Source: CAYLLD01 sp964425135 (GTDB lineage Bacteria > Pseudomonadota > Alphaproteobacteria > Rhodobacterales > Rhodobacteraceae). From it: a stretch of DNA of 64,000 nucleotides. Below are positions 52,271 to 61,883 of this stretch, in pieces. Positions within the stretch are counted from its first letter, which is position 1. Every line of letters begins with the position of its first letter. Location of the stretch: assembly GCA_964425135.1 (NCBI GenBank), contig CAYRKW010000003.1, positions 20,887 to 84,886 on the forward strand, in the 5' to 3' direction. A program made the translations under genes and the position numbers. The notes below the pieces were generated by a model. The model searched no databases and was not told where the DNA came from. It was given only the letters and a program-made list of their open reading frames with translations.

Positions 52271-54454
52271 ATGAACGACGAAACCGTTGTGGCTTTAGAC
52301 TCCAATGCGTCCGGTCCCGTAGCTATAGGGCACGCGGATGATACGCCGCTAACAGATGCGCTGCTTTTGCTCGCCGACGCGCATGGCAAACCCGTCAACC
52401 GCGAGGACTTTCTGATCGGCCTGCCGATTGGCGAGGGCGATCTTGAGCCTGTGATGGCGCTCCGCGCTCTGGACCGCATCGGCTTAACCGGTGACTACAC
52501 AAAACTTCGTCGCGTCAAGCCCGGCAATCTTCCCGTCGCGGCTTCTATGCAAGATGGCAGCTTTGCCGTCGTCATCGAACGCGATCGCGATTATGTCTAT
52601 GTCAGCGACCCCTCGAACGACGCAGGCAAGCGCGCGGTTCCAGCGAAAGAGTTCGACGCAAACTATGGTGGGACAGTATTTTCTGCCGAAGTGCAGTTGG
52701 AAGACATCCAGCAGCGGCACGTCGGCACGAAGAAACCACAACACTGGTTCTGGGGTGGTTTTTCGAGCCAGAAATGGCTGATCCGCGATATCGTTCTGGG
52801 CACTTTCGTCGCCAATATCCTGGCGATAGCGATCTCGCTTTTCGCACTGCAAGTCTATGACCGCGTTATTCCAAACCAATCCGAAGCAACGCTTTGGGTT
52901 CTTGTCGCGGGTGCAGGTGTCGCAATTTTATGCGAAGCTGCCCTGCGTCTATCACGGTCACATCTGATGGACATTGCAGGTCGACGGATCGAATTGTCGG
53001 TCACATCCCATTTGTTCTCAAAATTGATGGGCATGAAATTGTCCAAACGCCCCGCAGGTCCCGGCTCGTTGGCCTACCTCATGCGTGAATTTTCCTCTGT
53101 GCGCGAGTTTTTCACTGCCGCGTCCATTGGTTCCGTCGCTGACATTCCCTTTGTCTTTATCTTTCTTCTGCTGATCTATGGGATCGCAGGCAATGTGGTC
53201 TGGGTTATTGCCGCAGGCATGGTGCTGATCATTGTCCCCGCGCTTTTGATGCGCCGCGCCATGACGCGTTTATCCGAAGAAATGCAAGGCGGCACATCTG
53301 CAGCAAGCCGGCTGGTCAATGAAATTGCCTATAATCACGCGACCATCAAATCGCATGGTGGCGAGGCCTTGTTTCAGCGCAAGTGGGAAGAAATCGTCGC
53401 ACTCAACGCACACAAAACTTCGCAGCAGCGCTTCATTGCCTCAGCACTGACCTTCTGGGCAAGTGGCGTGCAGCAATCGACTTACATTTTTGCAGTCGTT
53501 GCAGGGGTCTATATGGTCTTCGCTGGCAATTTTACTGTCGGTACAATCATCGCTGTCAGCATCCTGTCATCTCGCTCAATCGCGCCAATCACCCAGCTTG
53601 CCGGTACAATCGCCCGGTGGGAACAAGTGAAGACTGCTTTGAAAGGGCTGGAACAAATCGCAGACGCCGAACAGGATCGGGCAGATGGCCGCAGCTTTGC
53701 CCGTAAGGCAAGACTAGCGGGTGACATTATCCTGAACGGCACTGAATTCGCATACGACCCAGAAGCGCCGGTAACCCTCAAAATTGCGCAACTTGAAATC
53801 AAGGAAAATGAAACGCTCTGCCTTTTGGGTGTGAACGGATCAGGCAAGTCGACGCTACTGAAAGTTCTGAGCGGTCTTTACGAATATTCTGGCGGCTCGG
53901 TTACGATTGACGGGTTAGATATGCGCCAGATTGATCCGATTGATCTGCGACGCAATATTGGCTACCTGCCGCAAGATGTCGGTCTGTTTAACGGCTCGCT
54001 GCGCGACAACCTAACAATGGGCAATCCAAGCTACAGTGAAGATCAGCTGATTGAGGCTCTAACCTTCTCCGGGCTTGACCGTACCATCAAAAACCATCCC
54101 AAGGGTTTGGACCTGGAGATTGCCGACGGTGGTGGCGGCTTGTCCGTTGGGCAACGCCAGTCGGTCGGATTGGCCCGGCTCTATTTGCAAAACCCAAAGA
54201 TCGTGTTGCTTGATGAACCAACCGCCAGCCTAGATCAGAACGCTGAATCCGATCTGATCGCAAAGTTTGAAAAATGGCTTAAGCACCGCACCGCCATCAT
54301 GACAACACATCGCATGGGTGTTTTGAAACTGGTCGATAAAGTGGCCGTTCTGAACAATGGCACCATTGCAATGCAAGGGCCTCGGGATGCCGTGGTCAAG
54401 AAACTCCAGTCTGGACAGGGAACCGCACATGTCGACGCAAACCAAGCTTCCTGA
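52271..54454 (+). CDS. Type I secretion ABC transporter with C39-like domain (LapB type)
   Basis: A 727-aa exporter. Residues about 20-150 form a peptidase C39-like domain that lacks the catalytic Cys at the usual site (LTDALLLLADAHG), so it should bind but not cut substrate. Membrane helices follow (about 175-440), then the ATPase with GVNGSGKST, LSVGQRQSVG and IVLLDEPTAS. This layout fits exporters of large RTX adhesins. It overlaps the HlyD gene by 26 nt. Confidence 0.93.
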   Translation: MNDETVVALDSNASGPVAIGHADDTPLTDALLLLADAHGKPVNREDFLIGLPIGEGDLEPVMALRALDRIGLTGDYTKLRRVKPGNLPVAASMQDGSFAVVIERDRDYVYVSDPSNDAGKRAVPAKEFDANYGGTVFSAEVQLEDIQQRHVGTKKPQHWFWGGFSSQKWLIRDIVLGTFVANILAIAISLFALQVYDRVIPNQSEATLWVLVAGAGVAILCEAALRLSRSHLMDIAGRRIELSVTSHLFSKLMGMKLSKRPAGPGSLAYLMREFSSVREFFTAASIGSVADIPFVFIFLLLIYGIAGNVVWVIAAGMVLIIVPALLMRRAMTRLSEEMQGGTSAASRLVNEIAYNHATIKSHGGEALFQRKWEEIVALNAHKTSQQRFIASALTFWASGVQQSTYIFAVVAGVYMVFAGNFTVGTIIAVSILSSRSIAPITQLAGTIARWEQVKTALKGLEQIADAEQDRADGRSFARKARLAGDIILNGTEFAYDPEAPVTLKIAQLEIKENETLCLLGVNGSGKSTLLKVLSGLYEYSGGSVTIDGLDMRQIDPIDLRRNIGYLPQDVGLFNGSLRDNLTMGNPSYSEDQLIEALTFSGLDRTIKNHPKGLDLEIADGGGGLSVGQRQSVGLARLYLQNPKIVLLDEPTASLDQNAESDLIAKFEKWLKHRTAIMTTHRMGVLKLVDKVAVLNNGTIAMQGPRDAVVKKLQSGQGTAHVDANQAS

Positions 54455-55601
54455 TCTGCCCGGAACTGCGCGCAATCGGATCATAATTTGGCTGATATCG
54501 ATCATTTTCGTAGTTTTTGGAGTTTGGTCCTATTTCGCAGTCCTAGATGAGGTTGTTCGCGGCCCTGGAAAAGTCGTGCCGTCCAGCAGAACGCAGGTTA
54601 TTCAAAGCCTTGAAGGGGGCATCCTGTCCGAAGTCATGGCTTGGGAAGGGCAGATTGTTCCGGCGGGCGAGATCCTAGCGCGCTTGGACGATACGAAGTT
54701 CGAAGGGTCGTACCGAGAGCTTGAAAGCCAGATCACAGCACTTGAAGCCACTTTGCATCGACTGGAGCAGGAGTTGGCCTTCGCAAAGCAACTTGATCTG
54801 CCAGAACGGATTGCGCAAAGCGATCCCAGCGTCGCTCAGTCAGAGGCCCAGCTTTTCAAAGCACGTATGTTTGAATACCAGAGCTCAATGAGCGCTCATG
54901 AACAGACAATCAGCTTGCAATCGAGCGAAGTTGAAATGCTGCGCGACATGTCAACGCGTAACCTTGTGCCGCTCATTGAACTGGTCAAGGCAGAGAAGCA
55001 GCTTAACCAGGTTTCGTCTGGTGCAGCAGCCTACCGGGCCGAATATGTTTTAACACGCTCCGAAGAATATTCAGCCGCTTTGACAGAACTCAAACAACTT
55101 CAAGCCAATCTTGAAACCCGCGAAGATCAGCTTGAACGCACAAGTCTTTATGCGCCTGTTCGTGGGATCGTAAACAAGCTTCTCATCACTACAATCGGCG
55201 GCGTTGTAGCTCCCGGTGATGCAATTCTAGAGCTGACACCACTGGACGATGAGCTGCGGGTCGAGGCACGCATCAGTCCCAAGGATATCGCGTATGTTAC
55301 TCCGAACATGGAAGCGAACATCAAGCTAACCGCCTATGACTATACAATCTACGGTTCGTTTCCAGGTAAGGTTATTCACATCTCGGCGGATACTTTTGAA
55401 GACGAAAACAGCCGCGACAGCGAACCATACTATAAAGTGCTCGTCACAGTCGAAGCGCAAGCTCTGGAAAAAAACGGGGAGAGCATCGAAATCCGCCCCG
55501 GCATGTTGGCAGAAGCTGAACTCAACGTTGGTGATAAAACTGTTCTACAGTACCTGCTAAAGCCCCTGTTCAAAACGAGTGAAGCTTTCAGAGAGCCTTA
55601 G
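54429..55601 (+). CDS. Type I secretion membrane fusion protein (HlyD family)
   Basis: A 390-aa adaptor with a single membrane helix (about residues 18-38), a lipoyl motif half VIQSLEGGILSEVMAWEGQIV, a coiled-coil hairpin (about 95-240), and the family end LLKPLFKTSEAFREP. The start at 54429 (MSTQTKLPD) lies inside the ABC gene, a common overlap. It pairs with the upstream exporter and the TolC on the opposite strand. Confidence 0.92.
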   Translation: MSTQTKLPDLPGTARNRIIIWLISIIFVVFGVWSYFAVLDEVVRGPGKVVPSSRTQVIQSLEGGILSEVMAWEGQIVPAGEILARLDDTKFEGSYRELESQITALEATLHRLEQELAFAKQLDLPERIAQSDPSVAQSEAQLFKARMFEYQSSMSAHEQTISLQSSEVEMLRDMSTRNLVPLIELVKAEKQLNQVSSGAAAYRAEYVLTRSEEYSAALTELKQLQANLETREDQLERTSLYAPVRGIVNKLLITTIGGVVAPGDAILELTPLDDELRVEARISPKDIAYVTPNMEANIKLTAYDYTIYGSFPGKVIHISADTFEDENSRDSEPYYKVLVTVEAQALEKNGESIEIRPGMLAEAELNVGDKTVLQYLLKPLFKTSEAFREP

Positions 55602-55625
55602 AGCCTCCGACCCAAACCTGCGGCT

Positions 55626-56912
55626 CTAATTGGCCGGTGGCAGAAGTTGACCCTGCAAACGCGCAATCTCGACTTCTGTGCGCAGTACTTCGATCTCAGC
55701 TTCAATCAGGTCGGTCTGCGCGCGGTTGAAGGTCTCAAGAACACTCACAGCCTCTTCAATAGAGACGGCTCCGCTGAGGAATTGATCTTCGAAGCCAATC
55801 GTTCTTTCTTTTGAGACTTTGGCCAGCTCTTTTAACGTCGGTATTTGAGCTCGCACACGCGCAATGCTGTTGCGCAAATCGCTGATTTCCAGAGCTAAAT
55901 CGGAGCGTTTGGCGTCCAGATCCGCAGCAATTGCTTCTAATCCAACCTGTGCAGCCTCGACACCCAACTGATTGCGGAAGCCAAGTGGCACAGAAAGACC
56001 GGCACCAATCGTGGCACCATTATTTGACTCGCCAGAAGCAAGGTTTTGATCAACGAACGTCTCAACTGAAAAACTGGGGCGTCTTCGCGCGCGCTGCAAA
56101 TCAACCTGGCTCTGAGCAGCTGCGGCTTGAGCCATCAATAAGACAACCTCTGGGGCCTCAGACGAAGGTTTAACAGGCTTAAGGCTAGGCGGCTTGGCCG
56201 GCAGAATGTAACTCGCTGTCAGTTTCGCCAGTTTGTCAAAAGCCTGTTTTTGGCGCGCCTGATTATCCAAAAAATCTGACCTTGCCGATAGCTTTCGAAG
56301 AGAAAACGTCGCAACTTCTGTATTGTCTCCAACACCACCAGTGACGCGGTGCATCGACTGTGTTTCAAGTTCTGCAAATTTTGCCTCCAGTAGCTGCGCA
56401 GCACGTGCAATTCGCTCGTGACGCTCGGCATCGAAGTAAAGATTAAATGCGTCAGCAACCATCTGGTTGGCTTGGATCAAATAGGACGCCAGTGCTTCGA
56501 TTTCGCCGGCCCTGAGCGAATTCTTTTCCGCTTGGAACTGGCCATTCGAAAACAAAATCTGTGACACACCAATGCGAGCCAGTGGTTGCCCTTCTTCATT
56601 AAGCAGAACGCTCGGTGAAATTTGAGGATATCGTGTCTGATCGAAAGCCTGCGAATTTAGGCGCGCAGCCTCAATAAGGCGCGCGCTCCCGTTCGGGTTT
56701 TCTTTCAAGACTTGGTTTGCAAAGCTGAGGTAGATCCCATTTTGTCTCAGAAACTGGCCATCAGGTGATACCGCAACTGAACCATCATCGTTTTCGATCA
56801 GAATCGAGTTCGCCGCAGTTTCAATCTCAGCGGTGAAGCCTGTGGTTTCCGACTCGACTGTACACGACAGGCACAACATACAAACCAAAGACAGTCTCCA
56901 GCCTATATACAT
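55626..56912 (-). CDS. TolC family outer-membrane efflux protein
   Basis: A 428-aa outer-membrane channel of the OEP family with two repeated coiled-coil halves (for example ARLNSQAFDQTRYPQISPSV, then a related PLGFRNQLGVEAAQ). The start is uncertain: 56912 gives MYIGWRLSLVCMLCLSC, a signal or lipoprotein signal, while a TTG at 56939 is also in frame. It is on the other strand from the ABC/HlyD pair, convergent with it (24-nt gap), but completes a three-part secretion set. Confidence 0.88.
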   Translation of the reverse strand: MYIGWRLSLVCMLCLSCTVESETTGFTAEIETAANSILIENDDGSVAVSPDGQFLRQNGIYLSFANQVLKENPNGSARLIEAARLNSQAFDQTRYPQISPSVLLNEEGQPLARIGVSQILFSNGQFQAEKNSLRAGEIEALASYLIQANQMVADAFNLYFDAERHERIARAAQLLEAKFAELETQSMHRVTGGVGDNTEVATFSLRKLSARSDFLDNQARQKQAFDKLAKLTASYILPAKPPSLKPVKPSSEAPEVVLLMAQAAAAQSQVDLQRARRRPSFSVETFVDQNLASGESNNGATIGAGLSVPLGFRNQLGVEAAQVGLEAIAADLDAKRSDLALEISDLRNSIARVRAQIPTLKELAKVSKERTIGFEDQFLSGAVSIEEAVSVLETFNRAQTDLIEAEIEVLRTEVEIARLQGQLLPPAN

Positions 56913-57263
56913 GCTCCAAATCACTTTCAGTCGTGGCAACAGTGCTGAAGGCTACAATATGTTGACAGGTTCTGCAATTGAATTGACGACGGCAAACCTC
57001 CCACAAGGTCACCGACGCATAAGTCCGCAATCAGATGCGGATCAGCGTGAGTCGGACTGAGGCAGGGAAGTCGTCGTCGCGTTTTTATAGAGGCCAGCGT
57101 GGAGATCCTACAAGCGCTTGCAGGTTGGCATCAGGCATATTGGCGAGAAAATTCTACTTTCGCACCCCCATTAATTATCGGGGGGATTGCCGGTGGCCTT
57201 CATAAAGCGTGCAAATATCTCTGACCGAAATACTGGTAAAATTTAAATTGAATGATGGCCCGC
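56913..57263. other. 351-nt gap, hairpins only
   Basis: No gene is seen. TCCGC / GCGGA (57024-57041) and CCCCC / GGGGG (57165-57185) can form short hairpins. The start of the TolC gene and its promoter must lie at the left end. GGCCC / GGGCC around 57255-57273 overlaps the end of the TIR-like gene and may help terminate it. Base composition is visibly more AT-rich than in the metabolic regions. Confidence 0.4.
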
Positions 57264-57893
57264 TTAGGTTGGGCCTTCTGTTTCGAACCATTCGCGCATT
57301 TCAACAAGTAGTTCGCTTGTCGAATAATCTTGAATATCTTTGAAGCTGAAGCCTTTTGCCAATTGGTGTTCTAGCCGCCACTCCTTGAACAAGAGAAAAT
57401 TTCCTTCAATTTTTGACGCCCCTGCCACAGGTTTACGCGTTACCTCTCTCAGCCAATTACGAACTTTTCTAATGGCTTTAGTATAGTCACCAGCGTGCGC
57501 CGCTATGTCATGCCCTGCCAAATCTGAAAGTGCTGCTTGGTATCGGTAGCTTTTCTCTTCAAGGATGAGCATTTTCTTCGTTCTGAGCGTGGCAGAACCA
57601 TACTGCTTCGCGCCGTGATCGAGACCCAGTTCAAAAGGCATATTCATCCGGTAATGCTCACCTGCTTGCGCAGCTTGACATCTTGAAAGATCGTGAATTG
57701 AATATTTAGACCCTGAGATTAATTCTTGAATTTTGGATAATCGATTTTCGCCACTATCGGCTCGCTCAGTTGCGATTCTTGGCGTAAGACCAAAATAAAA
57801 TACGCAAAAAAGCAACGAATGGAGGATTTGCTCGTATTCTGAATCGAACGGGCAATTGATGAAAACACAATCTTCAAAGTTCAAATTTGGCAA
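57264..57893 (-). CDS. TIR-like / deoxyribosyltransferase-fold protein
   Basis: A 209-aa protein with a Rossmann-like beginning VFINCPFDSEYEQIL (residues 10-24), then DLSR (about 68-71) and MPFELGLDHG (about 85-94). Placement of the Glu in this last motif resembles the catalytic Glu of TIR and nucleoside deoxyribosyltransferase-like domains. The start is a TTG at 57893, because a stop lies four codons upstream. It follows the DUF2188 gene by 2 nt. A role in NAD+ or nucleotide signalling, perhaps in phage defence, is inferred from fold only. Confidence 0.6.
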   Translation of the reverse strand: MPNLNFEDCVFINCPFDSEYEQILHSLLFCVFYFGLTPRIATERADSGENRLSKIQELISGSKYSIHDLSRCQAAQAGEHYRMNMPFELGLDHGAKQYGSATLRTKKMLILEEKSYRYQAALSDLAGHDIAAHAGDYTKAIRKVRNWLREVTRKPVAGASKIEGNFLLFKEWRLEHQLAKGFSFKDIQDYSTSELLVEMREWFETEGPT

Positions 57894-57895
57894 AC

Positions 57896-58126
57896 TTACC
57901 CTTTAGGCGGATGAGGATCGTTCCCGTAGGAATCTCTTTCACGTATGCGACCGTTCCGTCCATGGATATAAAGTTCGGTCCCCTGATTCTGCGCTATTTT
58001 TCGGCCCGCTTCGATTGCTTCTTTTTGCGTTTCAAATGTACCGCTTGCCCGCGCGGCTCCGGCTTTGCGAACGGTCCACTTCCCATTTCTGGGCACAACA
58101 TGTTGACCTTTCCTTGAATTTGACAT
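57896..58126 (-). CDS. DUF2188 domain protein, 76 aa
   Basis: A small protein, MSNSRKGQHVVPRNGKW..., with the DUF2188 pattern HVVP..GKWTVRKAGA..A...F.TQKEAIEAGR and the end LYIHGRNGRIRE. AAGGAG lies about 9 nt before the ATG at 58126. The TIR-like gene starts 2 nt after its stop, so the two form one unit. DUF2188 has no assigned function; it may be a partner or regulator of the TIR-like protein. Confidence 0.8.
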   Translation of the reverse strand: MSNSRKGQHVVPRNGKWTVRKAGAARASGTFETQKEAIEAGRKIAQNQGTELYIHGRNGRIRERDSYGNDPHPPKG

Positions 58127-58185
58127 GAGCTCTGTCTCCTTTCGAAGGATCATACACCAGGAACTGCAACTTTACTATATTTTAC

Positions 58186-60120
58186 TCAACCCTTCCCCTG
58201 CGCATACCGCTTCTTCGCCTCGTCCATACGGCCCATATCGCGGACCATGTTGGCAATTGCGGCCTCATCAGATTTATCGGCATAGCGGAACTCGCTATCG
58301 GCATAGCGGTTGATTTCCTGGATGACCATCTCGACTGTAATGGGCGTGGTCAGCTCTTTAATCATGCCCAGCTTGGTGTCGTAGTCCTTGAACAAAAACA
58401 TCTCAGGCTCTTCCATCCACTCATCGGGCAGCTCGATATCCAGCGCCCGCACCTTCACCGCATCGGTTATGTTCTTGATCGCGCGGCCTGTGAAGCGTGG
58501 GTCGGCCTCCTGAATACCCTTCAGGTAGGTCCCCAGTTTGGCAATCGTATCGAACGATCCGATCTCTTTGGACACGCGCTCATAGACCCCCAACAACCCG
58601 TCTTCATGTGGCTTGGAGTGGCTTTCGTAGCTATCCGCAACCGCCCGCTCAATCGCCTGCGCTTCAAAGAGTGTGTGATCGCCCAGCGGAATATCGTGGC
58701 GCTTGCCCATCAAAAGCGCAAGAATATCGATGTAGTCATCCCGCGTCTTCGGTCCATCGACCAAAAACCGTGCCCCGGCACGCTGGCGCAAGGCATCATC
58801 GACATTCTCAGGATAGTTGGAGAACATCCCGAAGGTGCAATTCCCGCGCACAACGGTGTTGGCGCCCGCAAAACTCTCCATCAGCACAGCTGTGATCTCC
58901 AACTGGCCCGCGCTCGACTGCCGATCTCCACGTTTGCCCGCTAGCTGGTCGATATCGTCAATGGTGCCAAAACCGATGACAGACGGATCGAGCACGTTAT
59001 TGATGAAGCTCTTGGCGTTCTGCGCTGATTTGCCTTGATAGCTGTCAATGCTCTCGGTGCTCAGGTTCTGATACCGGAACGGATAGCCAGCGTTCTTGCA
59101 ATAGTCATTCAAAAGACCCGCCATCATCTGAATAAGCGTCGTCTTACCTGTCCCCGGCATTCCATCGCCCATGAAGGTGAAGATAAACCCGCCCAGATCG
59201 ACGAAAGGACTGGAGCGTCGCTCGAAGTCATAGGCCATCAGCATCTTCGCCAGTTTGAGAGACTGATACTTTGCGATATGGTTGCCCACGACCTCATTGG
59301 GCTTTTTGAAGGTCATCGTCAGCGTGGTGGACCGCGCCTTGGCTGCCGGGGTGAACCCGTCGACGGTGAACCCGTCGCTTTCCACCCGATACGCGCGCGC
59401 GGTGAAACTATCGAGCTGCGCGGCAGTAGAGGCCCGCGCCGCAACCTTCTCCATCAGTTTTTCGCAGAACGCGCGAATGGTCAGGATCAATTTGGTCTCA
59501 TCGCTGGCATAGCGCGCCAAATCCTGATCCAGTTCCCAAAGCGCGCCATGCAGCGCCAGGTGCGGGGTGTCGGTTAAAACCTCTTCGACCTCACCCACGT
59601 CCTGCTCACCGCTTGCCTCTTGTGAGGCCAGCAGAAACACGGTCATATTCGCAAAAACATGCAGACTGATCAGGGAGGAGGCTGCCAGAAGATCCGTAAA
59701 CTCCCCCTTGCGCCCCGCATCCAGACGCCCTTCCTTATTGGCGCGCATCATGTCCGACAGCGCCGTGCCTTCGCCATACAGATCGCTCACAACCATCGAG
59801 GTGGCAAGCGCACGGCGCAGCGCACGCAGGATTGCCGCCTGCACTGGCGAGGCCAGCGGATCATCAGTGTCAGCCGCATGAATACGGTCGATGAGATTTA
59901 TCCCTTCAGCCTTGGCTGTGGAGCGCGCAACCAAGCCCGGCGTCGTCGTGCGAAACCGCCGCCGCGTCCCCAATCCTGCCGAGCGCTCCGTCGCGGCCCC
60001 CTCACGGGCCTTGCCAATGCGCGGCGCGTGGTCAAACCCGTCGAGCATCGCTATCGCAGCATCGTATTTCGCAGTGATCTGATCTTCTGAGATTTCCATC
60101 AGGTCGTGGGAAGTGGTCAT
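58186..60120 (-). CDS. AAA+ ATPase, 644 aa
   Basis: Soluble ATPase with one AAA+ module in its second half. Walker A GDGMPGTGKTTL is near residue 318-329, a Walker B-like GFGTIDDID near 395, and the sensor region FGMFSNYPENVDDALRQRAGARFL follows with a likely Arg finger. The first 300 residues are helical and not recognised. No membrane segment is seen. It is the downstream member of a minus-strand group with the coiled-coil and 377-aa proteins. It may assemble or remodel a complex formed by them. Confidence 0.88.
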   Translation of the reverse strand: MTTSHDLMEISEDQITAKYDAAIAMLDGFDHAPRIGKAREGAATERSAGLGTRRRFRTTTPGLVARSTAKAEGINLIDRIHAADTDDPLASPVQAAILRALRRALATSMVVSDLYGEGTALSDMMRANKEGRLDAGRKGEFTDLLAASSLISLHVFANMTVFLLASQEASGEQDVGEVEEVLTDTPHLALHGALWELDQDLARYASDETKLILTIRAFCEKLMEKVAARASTAAQLDSFTARAYRVESDGFTVDGFTPAAKARSTTLTMTFKKPNEVVGNHIAKYQSLKLAKMLMAYDFERRSSPFVDLGGFIFTFMGDGMPGTGKTTLIQMMAGLLNDYCKNAGYPFRYQNLSTESIDSYQGKSAQNAKSFINNVLDPSVIGFGTIDDIDQLAGKRGDRQSSAGQLEITAVLMESFAGANTVVRGNCTFGMFSNYPENVDDALRQRAGARFLVDGPKTRDDYIDILALLMGKRHDIPLGDHTLFEAQAIERAVADSYESHSKPHEDGLLGVYERVSKEIGSFDTIAKLGTYLKGIQEADPRFTGRAIKNITDAVKVRALDIELPDEWMEEPEMFLFKDYDTKLGMIKELTTPITVEMVIQEINRYADSEFRYADKSDEAAIANMVRDMGRMDEAKKRYAQGKG

Positions 60121-60150
60121 TGTGTTATATCTCTATTGTTTGCATCAGAA

Positions 60151-60540
60151 CTAATCGGCAAAGAGGTGAATGTACGGATCATATCCGAAGATGCGATTGC
60201 GTTTGTGGCCCGTCATCTTCCGAATGAGGCCCATTGCTTCAAGCCTATTGGTCAGATTATAGGCAGCCTGTTGTGTAAGGCCCAGCGTGTTTGATACATC
60301 CGCGGCTCTGAAAATCGGCCTTTGGTACATGGATTCCAACAATTTCAGAGCATTTGCGGCGCCTTTACCAAGATCTTCGATGATCAGGTGTCGGTGCGTT
60401 TCGCGCATATCAACAATTCGCCGCGCTGTTTGTGTGGCTTCGTTTGACAAGAGCTTTTGCATTTCAGAATCCATCTCAACAGGCGGGTCTGGAGGAAGGT
60501 CGTAAGGAATGAACGCCTCAAACCCTTCGGTTTGACGCAT
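60151..60540 (-). pseudogene. Fic-family gene lacking its Fic core
   Basis: The frame begins MRQTEGFEAFIPYDLPPDPP, typical of the N-terminus of large Fic proteins, and after about 15 more residues jumps to TARRIVDMRETHRHLI...GKGAANALKLLESMYQRP and a winged-helix end GHKRNRIFGYDPYI, typical of their C-terminus. The 200-or-so residues between, including the HPFxxGNG active site, are missing. AGGA lies about 8 nt before the ATG at 60540. So it is an in-frame internal deletion, probably inactive as an AMPylator. A remaining DNA-binding role is possible. Confidence 0.75.
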
Positions 60541-60729
60541 AGAACGTCCTGCTTGGCGCTTGGGTTTTGCCATCAAACAGCAAGCCTCGTTGCACAACTC
60601 TGCATTTCTATAGCAGCATAATGCTGCCCATATCCAAGTGACAATTTAGTATGGAGGATGATTTACCCCATGCTAAAGCACAGTTTGCTTGAGTTCGTCA
60701 GCACCCCGAGACGCGTGGTCGGAACGCCA

Positions 60730-61863
60730 TCACATCCCCGCCAGCACACGCCCGCTTTCGTTTACAACATAGCGTTTGACGCCGCGCAGCCCCGGCGGGT
60801 TGCGGTCGCGCAGCACCTGATAGGCGCGCTCGGGCAGGATCAGGGAGTGCTCCACCTTGGTCGCGCCCGGACCCTCATCTTCCAGCACGTCCTTATCGAG
60901 CTTGAAGACCTCACGCTCCACCGTGCCGAACCAGCCCAATTTTTCCTCGCGGGTTTTGCCAGAAATCAGCGTCTCAGTCGTCCATGTCAGCGCCCAGTCG
61001 AGCCCAGGCCTACCGCTCGCATCAGCCAAAACCTCGCGCAGCGGCCCGCTTTGGGTCGTGAACGTGTGACTATACATCGGGCCGATGTGCATCCGGCGCA
61101 CGAATTTAGGGTGCAAATCGTCAAAATCCACATCTAGCCCTTGGCCGATGGTCACCATTTTCAAACTGCCAACCGATTGCGCCATCAGATGCGATTGCAC
61201 AGCCGGCCAACGCCGCTCGTCCTTCAGCAGGGGCTTTTTGCCCGTGTCCTCAACAATCGCCAGATAAATCGTCGGAATATTCAGCTGACTGTCATAGGTT
61301 GCCCAATGCAGCAGATACCGACGTCGGTCCTTGTCGCGGATATCGCCCAGCCACAACGCCTCTGGATCATTTTGCGGCAGAAACAGCTTCTCGCCAGCAA
61401 GCGCTTGGTAATAGAGCCGTTGGCTCATTGTGTAATGCAGCTGCGATGGCGTCTCGCCCGCACTCAGAATATGACGCACCATCTCCGCCTTGAGCGTGTC
61501 CGCCTCCGGCATTCCGTCGAGCCGTTTTTGCGCCTGAAGCGCGTCATTGGCCATTTGCAGCAGCTCGGCATAGATCGGAAACCCGCTCTCGCGCCGGTCG
61601 ATCTCCATCGCCTGTGCCTGCGCGGCTCCTGGGCGACCTGCGAACAGATGCTTGTAGGAAAGCGCCGTAAACGTGCGCGACAGTCGGCCCAGATAATCCT
61701 CGATGATGGCAAGCTCCGCGCCCGCAAGTTTGCCGCGTCGCGGCACTGTCTCCGCCACCGCTTTGGAATGGGCAATGATGCGCTCGAACTTAGCAAAATA
61801 GCGCCGTACCGCCGCCCAATCGGGCAGCGCGTGGTGATCGTCCTGAAGATCGGTTTTAGGCAT
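60730..61863 (-). CDS. Conserved protein, 377 aa, function unknown
   Basis: A soluble protein with a helical first half and a mixed second half (HWATYDSQLNIPTIYLAIVED, GPMYSHTFTTQSGPL). No catalytic motif is recognised. It follows the coiled-coil gene by 20 nt on the same strand, and the AAA+ gene lies downstream beyond the Fic remnant. This grouping, not its sequence, suggests a common complex. Confidence 0.8.
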   Translation of the reverse strand: MPKTDLQDDHHALPDWAAVRRYFAKFERIIAHSKAVAETVPRRGKLAGAELAIIEDYLGRLSRTFTALSYKHLFAGRPGAAQAQAMEIDRRESGFPIYAELLQMANDALQAQKRLDGMPEADTLKAEMVRHILSAGETPSQLHYTMSQRLYYQALAGEKLFLPQNDPEALWLGDIRDKDRRRYLLHWATYDSQLNIPTIYLAIVEDTGKKPLLKDERRWPAVQSHLMAQSVGSLKMVTIGQGLDVDFDDLHPKFVRRMHIGPMYSHTFTTQSGPLREVLADASGRPGLDWALTWTTETLISGKTREEKLGWFGTVEREVFKLDKDVLEDEGPGATKVEHSLILPERAYQVLRDRNPPGLRGVKRYVVNESGRVLAGM

Positions 61864-61883
61864 CTGTGATGCGCCCGCTTAAC

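Noticed and set aside
60151..60540. Fic remnant as the antitoxin of a toxin-antitoxin pair
   Set aside because: Its sequence matches the two ends of one large Fic protein, not a separate FicA-like antitoxin, and no partner Fic toxin is adjacent.
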